From NCBI GenBank assembly GCA_016190055.1, contig JACPRH010000045.1, positions 1-43,158 on the forward strand: a stretch of 43,158 nucleotides of DNA. The letters run 5' to 3'. The translations under genes and the position numbers were made by a program. This document shows positions 1-7,950 of the stretch, piece by piece (the first letter of the stretch is position 1; each line of letters opens with the position of its first letter). A model generated the notes under the pieces. That model saw only the letters and a program-made list of their open reading frames with translations, had not been told where the DNA came from and did not search any database. The DNA is from Nitrososphaerota archaeon (lineage in GTDB: Archaea; Thermoproteota; Nitrososphaeria; Nitrososphaerales; JACPRH01).

Positions 1-243
1 GTATCGCACGATATTGAGTTCATCTGGCCTCTTCAGCCGCGAACGGTCGTGATGGCCGGCGGGCGAATCTTGGCTGACGGGCCTGCTAAAGAGATCTTTC
101 GTGACGACGCTGTTCTGGAGAAGGCTAGGTTGTTGAAGCCGCAGCTGCTGGATCTCTCTCAGCGGCTGGGGATAGAGGCTGGCGCCTTCTCCGATGTTTA
201 TGAGGCGAAGCGCTGGTTGACGCATCGTTTAGGGAGGGCTTAG
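1..243 (+). CDS. ABC transporter ATP-binding protein (ECF type), C-terminal end only
   Basis: The frame is open from base 1 to the TAG at 241-243, so only about the last 80 residues are present. It opens with VSHD, the H-loop (switch) region of ABC ATPases, followed by the usual strand reading VVMAGGRILADGP. In ECF transporters this ATPase powers uptake of vitamins or metal ions by a substrate-binding S component. The EcfT gene begins 4 bases after the stop, which makes an EcfA-EcfT pair very likely. The Walker motifs and any S component lie outside the window, so the substrate cannot be told. Confidence 0.85.
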   Translation, partial: VSHDIEFIWPLQPRTVVMAGGRILADGPAKEIFRDDAVLEKARLLKPQLLDLSQRLGIEAGAFSDVYEAKRWLTHRLGRA

Positions 244-247
244 GTGG

Positions 248-979
248 ATGCAGTGGATAGCGCAGGGCTTCATCTTCAGACGTGTTTCATCCCCGTTCCA
301 CCGGCTTGACCCCCGCGTTAAGCTCCTCATCTCAATTGAGCTGTTTGCACTGGCCCTCCTAGTTTCTTCACCGGTTCAAGTCGTCATCGCAGTAGCCGGG
401 GTTTTCACTCTGGCCGGCGTAGCCAAGATTTTGCGGCGGATGAGCCGGAGTCTTACGTATACGTTGATTTTCGCGGTGATGATATTCGTTATCAACCTAG
501 TTGTAGGTTACCCGCTCATTGAGTCAATTGTTATAGCTACGAGGTTCATCGCTATTGTGGGCGCTACCTCCGTGTTCTTCCTCACCACGCCTCCGGATGA
601 GCTTGAGCTGGTGATGCGGTGGTTTCGTATTCCAAGAGACATTGTATTCGCCTTCGTCACCGCAGTTAGGTTTGTCCCTGTGTTGATGCTTGACGCTCTC
701 CAAATTATGGATGCTCAAAAGTCACGAGGTCTTGAGCTGCAGAAAGGGAACATCATCTCTAGGCTGAGACGGTTCATTCCCATCCTTATCCCACTGGTCG
801 TGGATGCGGTGATTAGGAGCGGTGAACTCGCTGAGGCGATGGAGTCAAGAGCCTACGGCGCAGTTAAGAAGCCTACCAGCCTCTACATACTGTCAATGAG
901 ATCAGCAGATACTGTGGTTGCAGCCTCAAGTGTCCTACTGACAGGTTTAGCTGCTTACCTCTTCCTAACCCTGCTTTAA
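248..979 (+). CDS. ecfT: ECF transporter transmembrane protein EcfT
   Basis: This 243-residue membrane protein has about five hydrophobic segments. It carries the paired cytoplasmic coupling motifs of EcfT, seen as SRGLELQKG in the middle and SRAYGA near residue 200 (family form Ala-Arg-Gly). These helices dock onto the two ATPases and pass movement to the S component. The N-terminal RLDPRVKLL is also typical of the CbiQ/EcfT family. The ATG lies 4 bases after the ATPase stop, indicating one transcript. The second motif has Ala in place of Gly. The transported substrate is unknown. Confidence 0.9.
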   Translation: MQWIAQGFIFRRVSSPFHRLDPRVKLLISIELFALALLVSSPVQVVIAVAGVFTLAGVAKILRRMSRSLTYTLIFAVMIFVINLVVGYPLIESIVIATRFIAIVGATSVFFLTTPPDELELVMRWFRIPRDIVFAFVTAVRFVPVLMLDALQIMDAQKSRGLELQKGNIISRLRRFIPILIPLVVDAVIRSGELAEAMESRAYGAVKKPTSLYILSMRSADTVVAASSVLLTGLAAYLFLTLL

Positions 980-1055
980 CAGCCACGCTGACCATCTCAT
1001 TAAACCGATTTTTTCTGCGTTTCCCGGCGTCGGCTGGTTGCGTTTCAGTAGTTGT

Positions 1056-1676
1056 TTATTCTTTGAGGACTTCGTCTCGTTCGTGTGTTTTGGCGATTAT
1101 GCCGCCTCCGATTCCTCTGTGGGATCCTATGGCTGAGAGCAGTGTTTCTTGGAATAGGTAGCTGTAAAACTCGAATTCGCCTCCTCCGTAGAATGAGGGG
1201 CGTTCGTTGAGCTGTGCTTCGAGGTAGCTCCATCCTTTTCTCTTCTCCATGCCACCTGGGAGGAGCACGAGCAGGTCGGCGGTTCTGGCGAGCTCGGACT
1301 CTGTGTAGGATGTTAATGCGACGACTTTGGCGCCGATTTTTCGGGCCTTCTTCGCGACCTCTATGACTTCGGAGGTGTCTCCGGAGCCGGATAACAGGAA
1401 TACTAGGTCGTTGTTGGCGATGACCTTCTTGATTACATCGCCTAGGAAGAACACGGGTTTGAAGTCGAAGTGGCTTAGGCGGAGTGAGAAGCAGACGGCT
1501 ATGGCGCCTGAGCGACCCTTACCGTACACATGTATGGCGGAGCAGCTCTCTATCATGTCGTAAATCTTATCGATCTTGTCGCGCTGCGTCTCCAGTATGC
1601 TCGGAAAGTTCTTCGAGAACTGAGTCATCACGTTTGCGCAGTCAAGCATGTCCTCCGAGAACCTGTGTTCCTTCAT
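1056..1676 (-). CDS. hxlB: SIS-domain sugar-phosphate isomerase, likely 6-phospho-3-hexuloisomerase
   Basis: The 206-residue protein is a single SIS domain, the size of 6-phospho-3-hexuloisomerase (PHI), which interconverts arabino-hexulose 6-phosphate and fructose 6-phosphate. The phosphate-binding loop YGKGRSG lies near residues 50-56, and the second SIS loop LLSGSGDTSEV near 93-103. In archaea PHI works with 3-hexulose-6-phosphate synthase to make ribulose 5-phosphate. No synthase gene is visible here, so the exact substrate is inferred. A C-terminal extension (residues 150-206) containing FYGGGEFEFYSYLFQ is longer than in the minimal enzyme. It is transcribed alone, converging with ecfT. 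Confidence 0.75.
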   Translation of the reverse strand: MKEHRFSEDMLDCANVMTQFSKNFPSILETQRDKIDKIYDMIESCSAIHVYGKGRSGAIAVCFSLRLSHFDFKPVFFLGDVIKKVIANNDLVFLLSGSGDTSEVIEVAKKARKIGAKVVALTSYTESELARTADLLVLLPGGMEKRKGWSYLEAQLNERPSFYGGGEFEFYSYLFQETLLSAIGSHRGIGGGIIAKTHERDEVLKE

Positions 1677-1841
1677 GTAATATCTTCCCAGACCGGCCTG
1701 TCCTGACGTTGCTTTTAATTTTTACCTCTACAATAGAAGTTATCTAATTAACCTCAGAGCTGGGATCTCTACCGCTGCTATATCACGAAGCCGAGGCCGC
1801 CTTCAGGAGTTATCTGTGCAGCAGTTGGTTGTCCTGTCTTC

Positions 1842-3686
1842 TTATTTTCTGGCTGGTTCTTTCTTGCTAATCCAGGGTAGGTCTAGTGGGGCTTGGAAGG
1901 AAGTGGTGGTTTCGCCTTCGAGGGATTTCAGGACTTCTTCGTAGAGGGCTTTGACTCTTTTCTTTCGTGTGGCTTTTGAGAGTTTTTTGACGATGAACTT
2001 GGGGGTGCTTGATCCTATGTGGCCGAATTTTGGCTGCCGGTTCACGGCGAGTTCTCCGTGTTCGTCTAGCCCCTCCGCTTCGATGCCGTCGATGCGGATG
2101 GGTAGTTTTACGTGAGGTATGGTTTCTCGGGCTAGGTGTGTTACGAGGAGGAGTAGGCTGCTGCTGGTTGCTGATCGGTTCATTATGGTGGCGATGATTC
2201 TTCCTGCGGCTCCTGGTTCGGTTAGGGCTTCGAATTCGTCCATTAGGATGAGTTTTCGGTGTCGGTCGGCGAAGACTGGGATTAGGGAGCTGAGCGCCTG
2301 TTCGAGGCTTCCTATTTTCTTGGTCATTCTGCGTCTGAAGAAGTAGATGGGCATCGGTGTTACCTCTGCTTTTTCGCTGGGGACGGGTAGTGCTAGGAGG
2401 GTTAGGATGTGGATGGTGGCGAGGGTTGTGAGGAGTGTGGTTTTTCCTCCGCTGTTCGCGCCGGTGAGCATCGAGACGTTTTGAGGGGGCGCTACTGCTT
2501 CTAGGCTCTGGGTTTTTCCGAGGCTGTAGCTGACCGGCTGCACCTTTCTGCTTCTTCCTTCCGACTGCTCCTTCAGCAGGAACAGGTTTTGACCGTTGAT
2601 GAAGCCGATGCCTTCGCTTCCAATCTCCGGTATTGTTAACGAGTACTTCTCCATCATCGAGGCCACCGCCAAAGCTTGATCGAGAAGGATCAGCTTCTCC
2701 ACAGCCTCTTCAACGAGGCTCATACGGCCTTTCAATATGGTCTCGACCTTAGCTGTCTTGGAAGCCTTCTCCTCAACCTGTCTCTCCCTCCATCTCTTGA
2801 CTGTCTTGTTGACGCCGACTCGGTCAAACTCGAACGGTATCGACAGTCTTTCAAGCGCCGCCTCCCTGAGACTGGCCTCCTCCTTCCAGTCCATCTTCAA
2901 CGTTGACACTACTTCGGCGACGTTGTCCTCTACAATTTGACGCGCCCTCGTCTCGTCTATACCACGGCCCTTCCGTAGCTCTTCGTTTATCAGAACCTCT
3001 GCGTCGGAGATGACTGCTTCCGCGTCCAGGATCTCAGAGCCCTCAATCTCTTTGAGTGTCTTTATGATTTGATCTAGACTCTTCATGTCGATGTTGTTGT
3101 TGAGGAAGACTGAGGTTAGATGCTGTTTGTCGCCGCATATCTCTATGAGGTCTCGGACTGCTGTAATCATCGGTGCACGTGAAGTGAAGAACCGTATTGT
3201 TTCAGATGCTGGTTCAGCCTTCTTCTTAGATGCTGTTGTGGGCTTCGGGTCGGTTGCTCTGAGGGTGTTCTTGACTTCTTCTAGCTTCCCATCTTTCTTT
3301 AACTGTTCAAAGACGCGGTATCCGTTTCTGCAGGCTTCTAGACCGCTGCGAATAGCTTCTTTGTCAAGAGTTGGTGTAAGCGAGAGTATCCTGTTCTTAC
3401 CGTTTCTAGATGACGCTTCAGCCGCGAAGAGGGTCAAGAGATCCTGCTTCAACCGCTTTGAGTCAATTGTAGGAAGAATCCTTCGCTCCTTAACACCTGA
3501 TTTACTCTCGTTAAACAATTGGATAAGCCGCGCGGCCTTCTTCCGAGAAACACCGACCGCCGCAGCCAAACCGTCAACATCGCTAATCCTAATCTTACCT
3601 AATATATCCCTAGCCTGCTCCTCAGACGAAACCTGCAGCTCTACATCAATCTGCCTAGCAAGGCCAAACAGATCCTGACTAATCAA
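1842..3686 (-). CDS. MutS/MutS2-like DNA-binding ATPase
   Basis: The C-terminal half of this 614-residue protein is a MutS-family ABC-type ATPase. Walker A is GANSGGKTT near residues 409-417, Walker B is LILMDEFEA near 475-483, and a switch histidine sits in LLVTHLARE. The N-terminal 60 residues contain a helix-hairpin-helix-like stretch (VDGLAAAVGVSRKKAARLI), and residues 150-350 are helical and coiled-coil-like, resembling the MutS lever and clamp. There is no MutS mismatch-recognition domain and no C-terminal Smr nuclease, so this is an archaeal MutS2-related protein rather than a proven mismatch-repair enzyme. The start is TTG at 3684-3686; no ATG or GTG lies between it and the upstream stop at 3720. 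Confidence 0.8.
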   Translation of the reverse strand: MISQDLFGLARQIDVELQVSSEEQARDILGKIRISDVDGLAAAVGVSRKKAARLIQLFNESKSGVKERRILPTIDSKRLKQDLLTLFAAEASSRNGKNRILSLTPTLDKEAIRSGLEACRNGYRVFEQLKKDGKLEEVKNTLRATDPKPTTASKKKAEPASETIRFFTSRAPMITAVRDLIEICGDKQHLTSVFLNNNIDMKSLDQIIKTLKEIEGSEILDAEAVISDAEVLINEELRKGRGIDETRARQIVEDNVAEVVSTLKMDWKEEASLREAALERLSIPFEFDRVGVNKTVKRWRERQVEEKASKTAKVETILKGRMSLVEEAVEKLILLDQALAVASMMEKYSLTIPEIGSEGIGFINGQNLFLLKEQSEGRSRKVQPVSYSLGKTQSLEAVAPPQNVSMLTGANSGGKTTLLTTLATIHILTLLALPVPSEKAEVTPMPIYFFRRRMTKKIGSLEQALSSLIPVFADRHRKLILMDEFEALTEPGAAGRIIATIMNRSATSSSLLLLVTHLARETIPHVKLPIRIDGIEAEGLDEHGELAVNRQPKFGHIGSSTPKFIVKKLSKATRKKRVKALYEEVLKSLEGETTTSFQAPLDLPWISKKEPARK

Positions 3687-3903
3687 CCGTAATCGGACGA
3701 ACGCATCAGATGGCCTTAGTTAAGGATTCGATCAAAAACACCGCCTGCAATGAAAGTAACTTATCCTCTCATGAATCTTTAATGAACTCTGGTATCGCTG
3801 CATCAAATAGATATCTGGCTTGCATTCCTTCACGCTGTAGACTATTACGCTGGCTTGCCTCGGCCTAGGGGGGGTCTTCATATACTCTTGAAATGTGCAT
3901 AAG

Positions 3904-4096
3904 AATCCAATTGCTGTTCTAAGCGATCTGCTTGGATTGAATCTCTGGGCTTGCAGTGCTTGTTAGAAGCGTCTGTTCTGCTTGCAAGATTATCCCCCGA
4001 TGTTTTCTTCTGCTTCAATGTTAGAATTGCTTGCGGTGCGGTTAGGCGTTGCAGAGCCTGCATTGCAATCTATATCGCTATTGGTGGTTTGGCTGT
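3904..4096 (+). ncRNA. Candidate structured RNA, family 1, copy a
   Basis: This intergenic segment closely matches two others (25286-25076 on minus, 40220-40411 on plus). A TATA-like sequence (TTCATATACT, 3877-3886) lies about 23 bases before the conserved 5' end AATCCAATTG. Hairpin I pairs AATCCAA (3904-3910) with TTGGATT further on, with AAGC/GCTT inside. Hairpin II pairs CTTGCA with TGCAAG and holds a GCTT/AAGC inner stem. The block GATTATCCCC follows in all copies, then GTTAGAATT, TTGCAGAGC (4049-4057) and GGTGGTTTGGCTGTA (4083-4097). PolX begins at 4199, so this could be a leader, but a small free RNA is equally possible. The family is not recognised. Confidence 0.6.
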
Positions 4097-4198
4097 AGCT
4101 TTGGTGTTGGGTCTGGTCGGGTTGACCGGTTGTTGTCAGGGAAGAGGAAGAGGGTACGAGTTATTAGTTTCTTGTGGGATAGTTATCTTCGGCTACTT

Positions 4199-5929
4199 AT
4201 GGAAAGTTCTGCTGTTGTGAGTAACTCTGAGGTTGCGGAGGTTTTGATGGATATTGCGGTTTTGCTGGATATGGAAGGTGTTAAGTTTAAGCCGCGTGCG
4301 TATGAGAATGCTGCTCGCGCTATTGAGTCGCTTGACCGGGATGTGGAAGAGATTTATGTGGAGGGTGGGTTGGATGCGCTTATGGAGATTCCCGGGGTTG
4401 GGGAGTCGATTGCGAAGAAGATTGAGGAGTTGCTGAAGACTGGGCATCTCAAGTATTACGAGGATCTTAAGAGGCAGGTTCCGGTTAACATTGAGTCGTT
4501 AGCTTCAGTTGAAGGGCTTGGTCCGAAGACGATTAAGGAGCTTTACCTGCAGCTCGGGGTTAAGACGTTGGAGGATTTGGAGGCGGCTGCTAGGAGCGGG
4601 CGGATAAGGGGTATCCCCGGCTTCGGTGTGAAGCGTGAAGCGAACATTCTGCGATCAATTGATGCGTTGAAGAGTAGCCGTGGTCGTTTTCTGCTAGGTG
4701 ATGTTCTGACTACTGTCAGATCTATTCTTCATCGATTCGAGAGCATGAGTGAGGTTAAGGCGATTGAGGTCAGCGGATCTGTTAGGCGTTGGAAGGAGAC
4801 TGTTGGAGACGTCGATTTCCTGGTGATCTCGGATCAGCCTGCTAAAGTTATGGATGTTTTTGTTTCGCTGCCTCAGGTGGCTAGTGTTCACAGCCACGGG
4901 GTCACCAGATCTTCTGTCAGGTTGAAGTCGAATATGAATGCGGATATTCGCGTGATTCCTGAGCAGAGCTTCGGCGCTGCGCTGCAGTACTTCACGGGAA
5001 GCAAACCTCACAACATTGCGTTGAGACGAATCGCTATTGCTAGAGGTTGGAAGCTAAATGAGTACGGGCTCTTCGAAGGCAGAGAGCAAGTAGCCGGTGC
5101 AACCGAGGTGGATGTTTACGGGAAGCTTGGGTTGCAGTGGATACCTCCAGAGCTCAGGGAAAACAAGGGTGAGATTGAGGCGGCGCAGCAGGGCAAGCTT
5201 CCCCATCTAGTCGAGTACAGTGATGTGAAAGGTGATCTACAGGTTCACACAACATGGACTGATGGGACAAACTCGATAGCATCTATGGCTGATGAGGCTC
5301 TTAAAACCGGTCTGGAGTATATTGCGATAACTGATCACACTAAGGGTCTCACGGTGGTTCATGGGCTTGACGAGGCGCGGATTAGAACGCAGATGCGGGA
5401 GATAGATAAGCTGAACCGATCCTTGTCCGGCATTCAGATTTTGAAGGGTTGTGAAGTAAATATACGGAGAGACGGCAGCCTAGATATTGAAGACTCGGCG
5501 CTGGCTGATCTTGATATTGTTGGCGCAGCGGTTCACAGCTACTGGACTCTCCCTGAGGCTGAGCAGACTGAGCGGCTGATCAAGGTTATGGCGAATGATA
5601 ACGTCGATTTTATTATTCATCCAACCTCCCGTGAAATCGGGAAGAGACCGCCGATTCAGCTTGACTTCTACAGAATTATTCAGGCTGCTAAAGACACAGA
5701 CACCATCCTTGAGATTGATTCTTACCCTAACCGTCTCGATTTGAAGGACGATTATGTGCGTCGATGTGTTGAAGCCGGTGTCAAACTGTCCATCGACACA
5801 GACGCTCATGCGAGGTGGCAGCTTCACTTCCGGGAGTTTGGTGTAGCTACTGCTCGGCGAGGCTGGGCGACTCGTGACGACATCGTTAATACTCGTTCAG
5901 TCAAGGATCTCCTAGACATGCTTAAGTAA
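4199..5929 (+). CDS. polX: DNA polymerase X with PHP domain
   Basis: This 576-residue protein has the PolX order: an N-terminal 8-kDa-like helix-hairpin-helix domain (IPGVGESIAKKI and VEGLGPKTIKEL), then the polymerase beta nucleotidyltransferase core and a C-terminal PHP phosphoesterase. Catalytic motifs are GSVRRWKETVGDVDFL (two metal-binding Asp) and a third Asp in ADIRVI. The PHP domain shows DLQVHTTWTDG, ITDHT and DTDAH. PolX fills short gaps in base-excision and end repair, and its PHP domain can add 3'-exonuclease or phosphatase activity. The frame is open back to 4049, but the ATG at 4199 gives the family's usual length and N-terminus; the extra 50 codons overlap the conserved RNA element. 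Confidence 0.93.
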   Translation: MESSAVVSNSEVAEVLMDIAVLLDMEGVKFKPRAYENAARAIESLDRDVEEIYVEGGLDALMEIPGVGESIAKKIEELLKTGHLKYYEDLKRQVPVNIESLASVEGLGPKTIKELYLQLGVKTLEDLEAAARSGRIRGIPGFGVKREANILRSIDALKSSRGRFLLGDVLTTVRSILHRFESMSEVKAIEVSGSVRRWKETVGDVDFLVISDQPAKVMDVFVSLPQVASVHSHGVTRSSVRLKSNMNADIRVIPEQSFGAALQYFTGSKPHNIALRRIAIARGWKLNEYGLFEGREQVAGATEVDVYGKLGLQWIPPELRENKGEIEAAQQGKLPHLVEYSDVKGDLQVHTTWTDGTNSIASMADEALKTGLEYIAITDHTKGLTVVHGLDEARIRTQMREIDKLNRSLSGIQILKGCEVNIRRDGSLDIEDSALADLDIVGAAVHSYWTLPEAEQTERLIKVMANDNVDFIIHPTSREIGKRPPIQLDFYRIIQAAKDTDTILEIDSYPNRLDLKDDYVRRCVEAGVKLSIDTDAHARWQLHFREFGVATARRGWATRDDIVNTRSVKDLLDMLK

Positions 5930-6006
5930 GAAAGCGAAGTATGAATGAGTGAGTTTTGCTTGTCTACATATAATTCCGGAACCGGTGCCCTTGCCATACT
6001 AGTCGG

Positions 6007-7623
6007 ATGTGCTGCTGCAGTATCTCTGAGGAGAATGACTGGTGTTTGAAGAGCGTTATTTCGCCGAACTTTGGGCGCGTAGAGGGGCGTGACGCGTGGC
6101 GAGCGAATCTGCATTTAGCGGCCTTGGCTGCTGGTAAGGTAAGCGGCACACTTGGCCCTAAAGGGGGGTATGTGATGCTGTCTTACAATCGTGGCCCGGA
6201 GAAGGTGGTTAAGGTGACGAAGGACTCTGTTGAGATATTGGAGGAGCTCGGTATAGAGTATCCGGGAATCAAGATAATCTCGGAGGCGGTTAAGATGCAG
6301 CGAACAGAGGTTGGGGACGGTGCGTCCTCTTTCGTCCTGCTTCTAACCGGGCTTCTGCAAGGCGCTGAGCAGCTGCTCGCTAAGGGTGTTCATCCTAACA
6401 TTGTGATAAGCGGCTACAACGAGGCTGCTAAGGAATCTTTGAAGGTTCTCAGTAAGACTGCGCGGAGAGTCGAGAGTGACGATGAGTTGTTTGAGCGGCT
6501 GTTGAAGACTGTTGATTGTGGCCGAGGCTTGTTGAGAAGCGATCTGTGCAGAAGCATCGTTGAGGCCTCCAAGCTCGCTGTTAAGGATGGGAAGTTGGAT
6601 AAGAAACTTGTAAGGATAGTGAAGAAGACCGGTGGGAGCACCAGTGACTCGAAGCTAATCAGAGGCATAGTTGTGAAGAAAGGGAAGGTCCATTCCAGCA
6701 TGCCTGATAGCGTGGAGAAGCCGCGGATAGCGTTGATCAGTGAGAACGTCGGGCTCAAGAGGCTTGAAGTGAAGATGAAGGGAGAAGGCAGGTTCCCGAT
6801 TAGTCTGGAAATTGATGACCCGGGCAAAATGAGGGCGTTCAAAGAAGAGGAGGCTCGGATAAACTTGGAGATTTTGGAGCGGATAAAACGAAGCGGCGCA
6901 AACGTGCTGTTATGCCGTCAGACCATCCGTGATGAGATTAAAGGCGGTCTTGCTCGTGCAGGTATCTTCGCATTGATGAGCCTCGATCAAGATGATATGG
7001 ACGCGGTGTCGGCTGCTACTGGGGCCCGTATAGTTGGGGACATCGAGGATCTTTCTGAAGATGCTCTCGGCTCGGCGGCGAAGCTCACGGTTGACAAGAT
7101 CGAGCCGGAGAAGATCGCTATTCTGTCCGGCTGCGATGGTGCTACCCTACTGCTTCGAGGGAACACCTCTCAGGTTCTCGATGATCTGGAGAAGATGGTT
7201 AGCAACAGTGTAACGGTTCTCAAAGAGGCTCTTGACGATAGGCGGGTAGTCGTCGGGGGTGGAGCGGTTGAGATGGTGATGTCTCAGGAGCTGCGGCAGC
7301 ACTCGCTGAAATTTAAGGGGAAGGAGCAGCTCGCTATCCAGTACTTCGCTGACTCGTTGGAGCATATTCCTCAATGCCTAGCCCGGAACAACGGGTTTAA
7401 CCCGTTGGACGCAATGATTCAGCTCCGCAGCAGTCACGCAAAGGGTTTCACCTCATTCGGCATATGTGAACAAGGATGCGATGATATGACGCGTGCGGAG
7501 GTCGAAGATTCTGTTCGCGTCAAAAGCTCAGTCATACAGCGCGCCTACGATGTGGCTGTGCTTATGCTGAGAATCGACGACCTGATATCGGCAAAAGCAA
7601 TACCGAAGTTTCATAAACAGTAA
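6007..7623 (+). CDS. Divergent group II chaperonin (thermosome-like) subunit
   Basis: This protein of about 538 residues aligns along its length with thermosome subunits, which form a two-ring ATP-driven folding chamber. Family motifs remain: GRDAWRANL, TLGPKGG, EVGDG, GGGAVEM and ILRIDDLI. Several conserved ATPase positions have changed: NDGATIL reads KDSVEIL, GDGTT reads GDGAS, and a gapless alignment around GGGA puts Asn (SNS) where group II chaperonins have the catalytic Asp (HDA/NDA). It may be a slow or inactive ring partner for a canonical subunit encoded elsewhere. The start is uncertain: the ATG at 6007 gives a Cys-rich MCCCS N-terminus, while the in-frame TTG at 6046 is also plausible. 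Confidence 0.85.
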   Translation: MCCCSISEENDWCLKSVISPNFGRVEGRDAWRANLHLAALAAGKVSGTLGPKGGYVMLSYNRGPEKVVKVTKDSVEILEELGIEYPGIKIISEAVKMQRTEVGDGASSFVLLLTGLLQGAEQLLAKGVHPNIVISGYNEAAKESLKVLSKTARRVESDDELFERLLKTVDCGRGLLRSDLCRSIVEASKLAVKDGKLDKKLVRIVKKTGGSTSDSKLIRGIVVKKGKVHSSMPDSVEKPRIALISENVGLKRLEVKMKGEGRFPISLEIDDPGKMRAFKEEEARINLEILERIKRSGANVLLCRQTIRDEIKGGLARAGIFALMSLDQDDMDAVSAATGARIVGDIEDLSEDALGSAAKLTVDKIEPEKIAILSGCDGATLLLRGNTSQVLDDLEKMVSNSVTVLKEALDDRRVVVGGGAVEMVMSQELRQHSLKFKGKEQLAIQYFADSLEHIPQCLARNNGFNPLDAMIQLRSSHAKGFTSFGICEQGCDDMTRAEVEDSVRVKSSVIQRAYDVAVLMLRIDDLISAKAIPKFHKQ

Positions 7624-7688
7624 TGGACTAGAACAAGTTAAACCAATGAAGGTAGGATGCGACCCGTTAGGACGCGAGTAGCCAATAG

Positions 7689-7877
7689 TTGACTTATGTC
7701 TTCGTCGATCCGAAGAAGTGCGCGTTATGTCCTGTATGCCATGCTCTGCGCGTCTGCACTGCAAAAGCGATTACTCATCTTGAACCAGATAGTCCTCCGT
7801 TCGTTGAGACGCGGTTCTGCACCGCCTGCGGCGACTGTGTAGATGCCTGCTCCTTTGACGCTATTGCGCTTCGATGA
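7689..7877 (+). CDS. Small two-cluster 4Fe-4S ferredoxin-like protein
   Basis: This 62-residue protein has two clusters of cysteines. The first is CALCPVCHALRVC, and the second is CTACGDCVDAC followed by SFDAIAL, the classical CxxCxxCxxxC pattern. The first motif has five residues before its last Cys instead of three, so that cluster site is slightly atypical. It starts with TTG at 7689 and has no strong ribosome-binding site. It probably carries electrons for an oxidoreductase, but the partner is not evident: neighbours are the chaperonin-like gene and the acyl-CoA synthetase. Confidence 0.75.
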   Translation: MTYVFVDPKKCALCPVCHALRVCTAKAITHLEPDSPPFVETRFCTACGDCVDACSFDAIALR

Positions 7878-7950
7878 TTTGCCGCCGGTTTTTCTTCATT
7901 GGCTAGTAGTGCTTATTTGCTACCCCTTCAATCTCCATTACTAATCGAGC

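Noticed and set aside
3904-4096. RNA family 1 as tRNA, SRP RNA or RNase P RNA
   Set aside because: Three copies, no T-loop or CCA, and none of the conserved cores of those RNAs.
4049-4198. 50-codon N-terminal extension of PolX
   Set aside because: Family alignments start close to the ATG at 4199, and this stretch belongs to the conserved RNA element.
5224-5260. PHP motif of PolX reading DLQVH instead of DLHxH, as a lost metal ligand
   Set aside because: From memory, other PolX enzymes such as that of Thermus also have Gln here, so it is not unusual.
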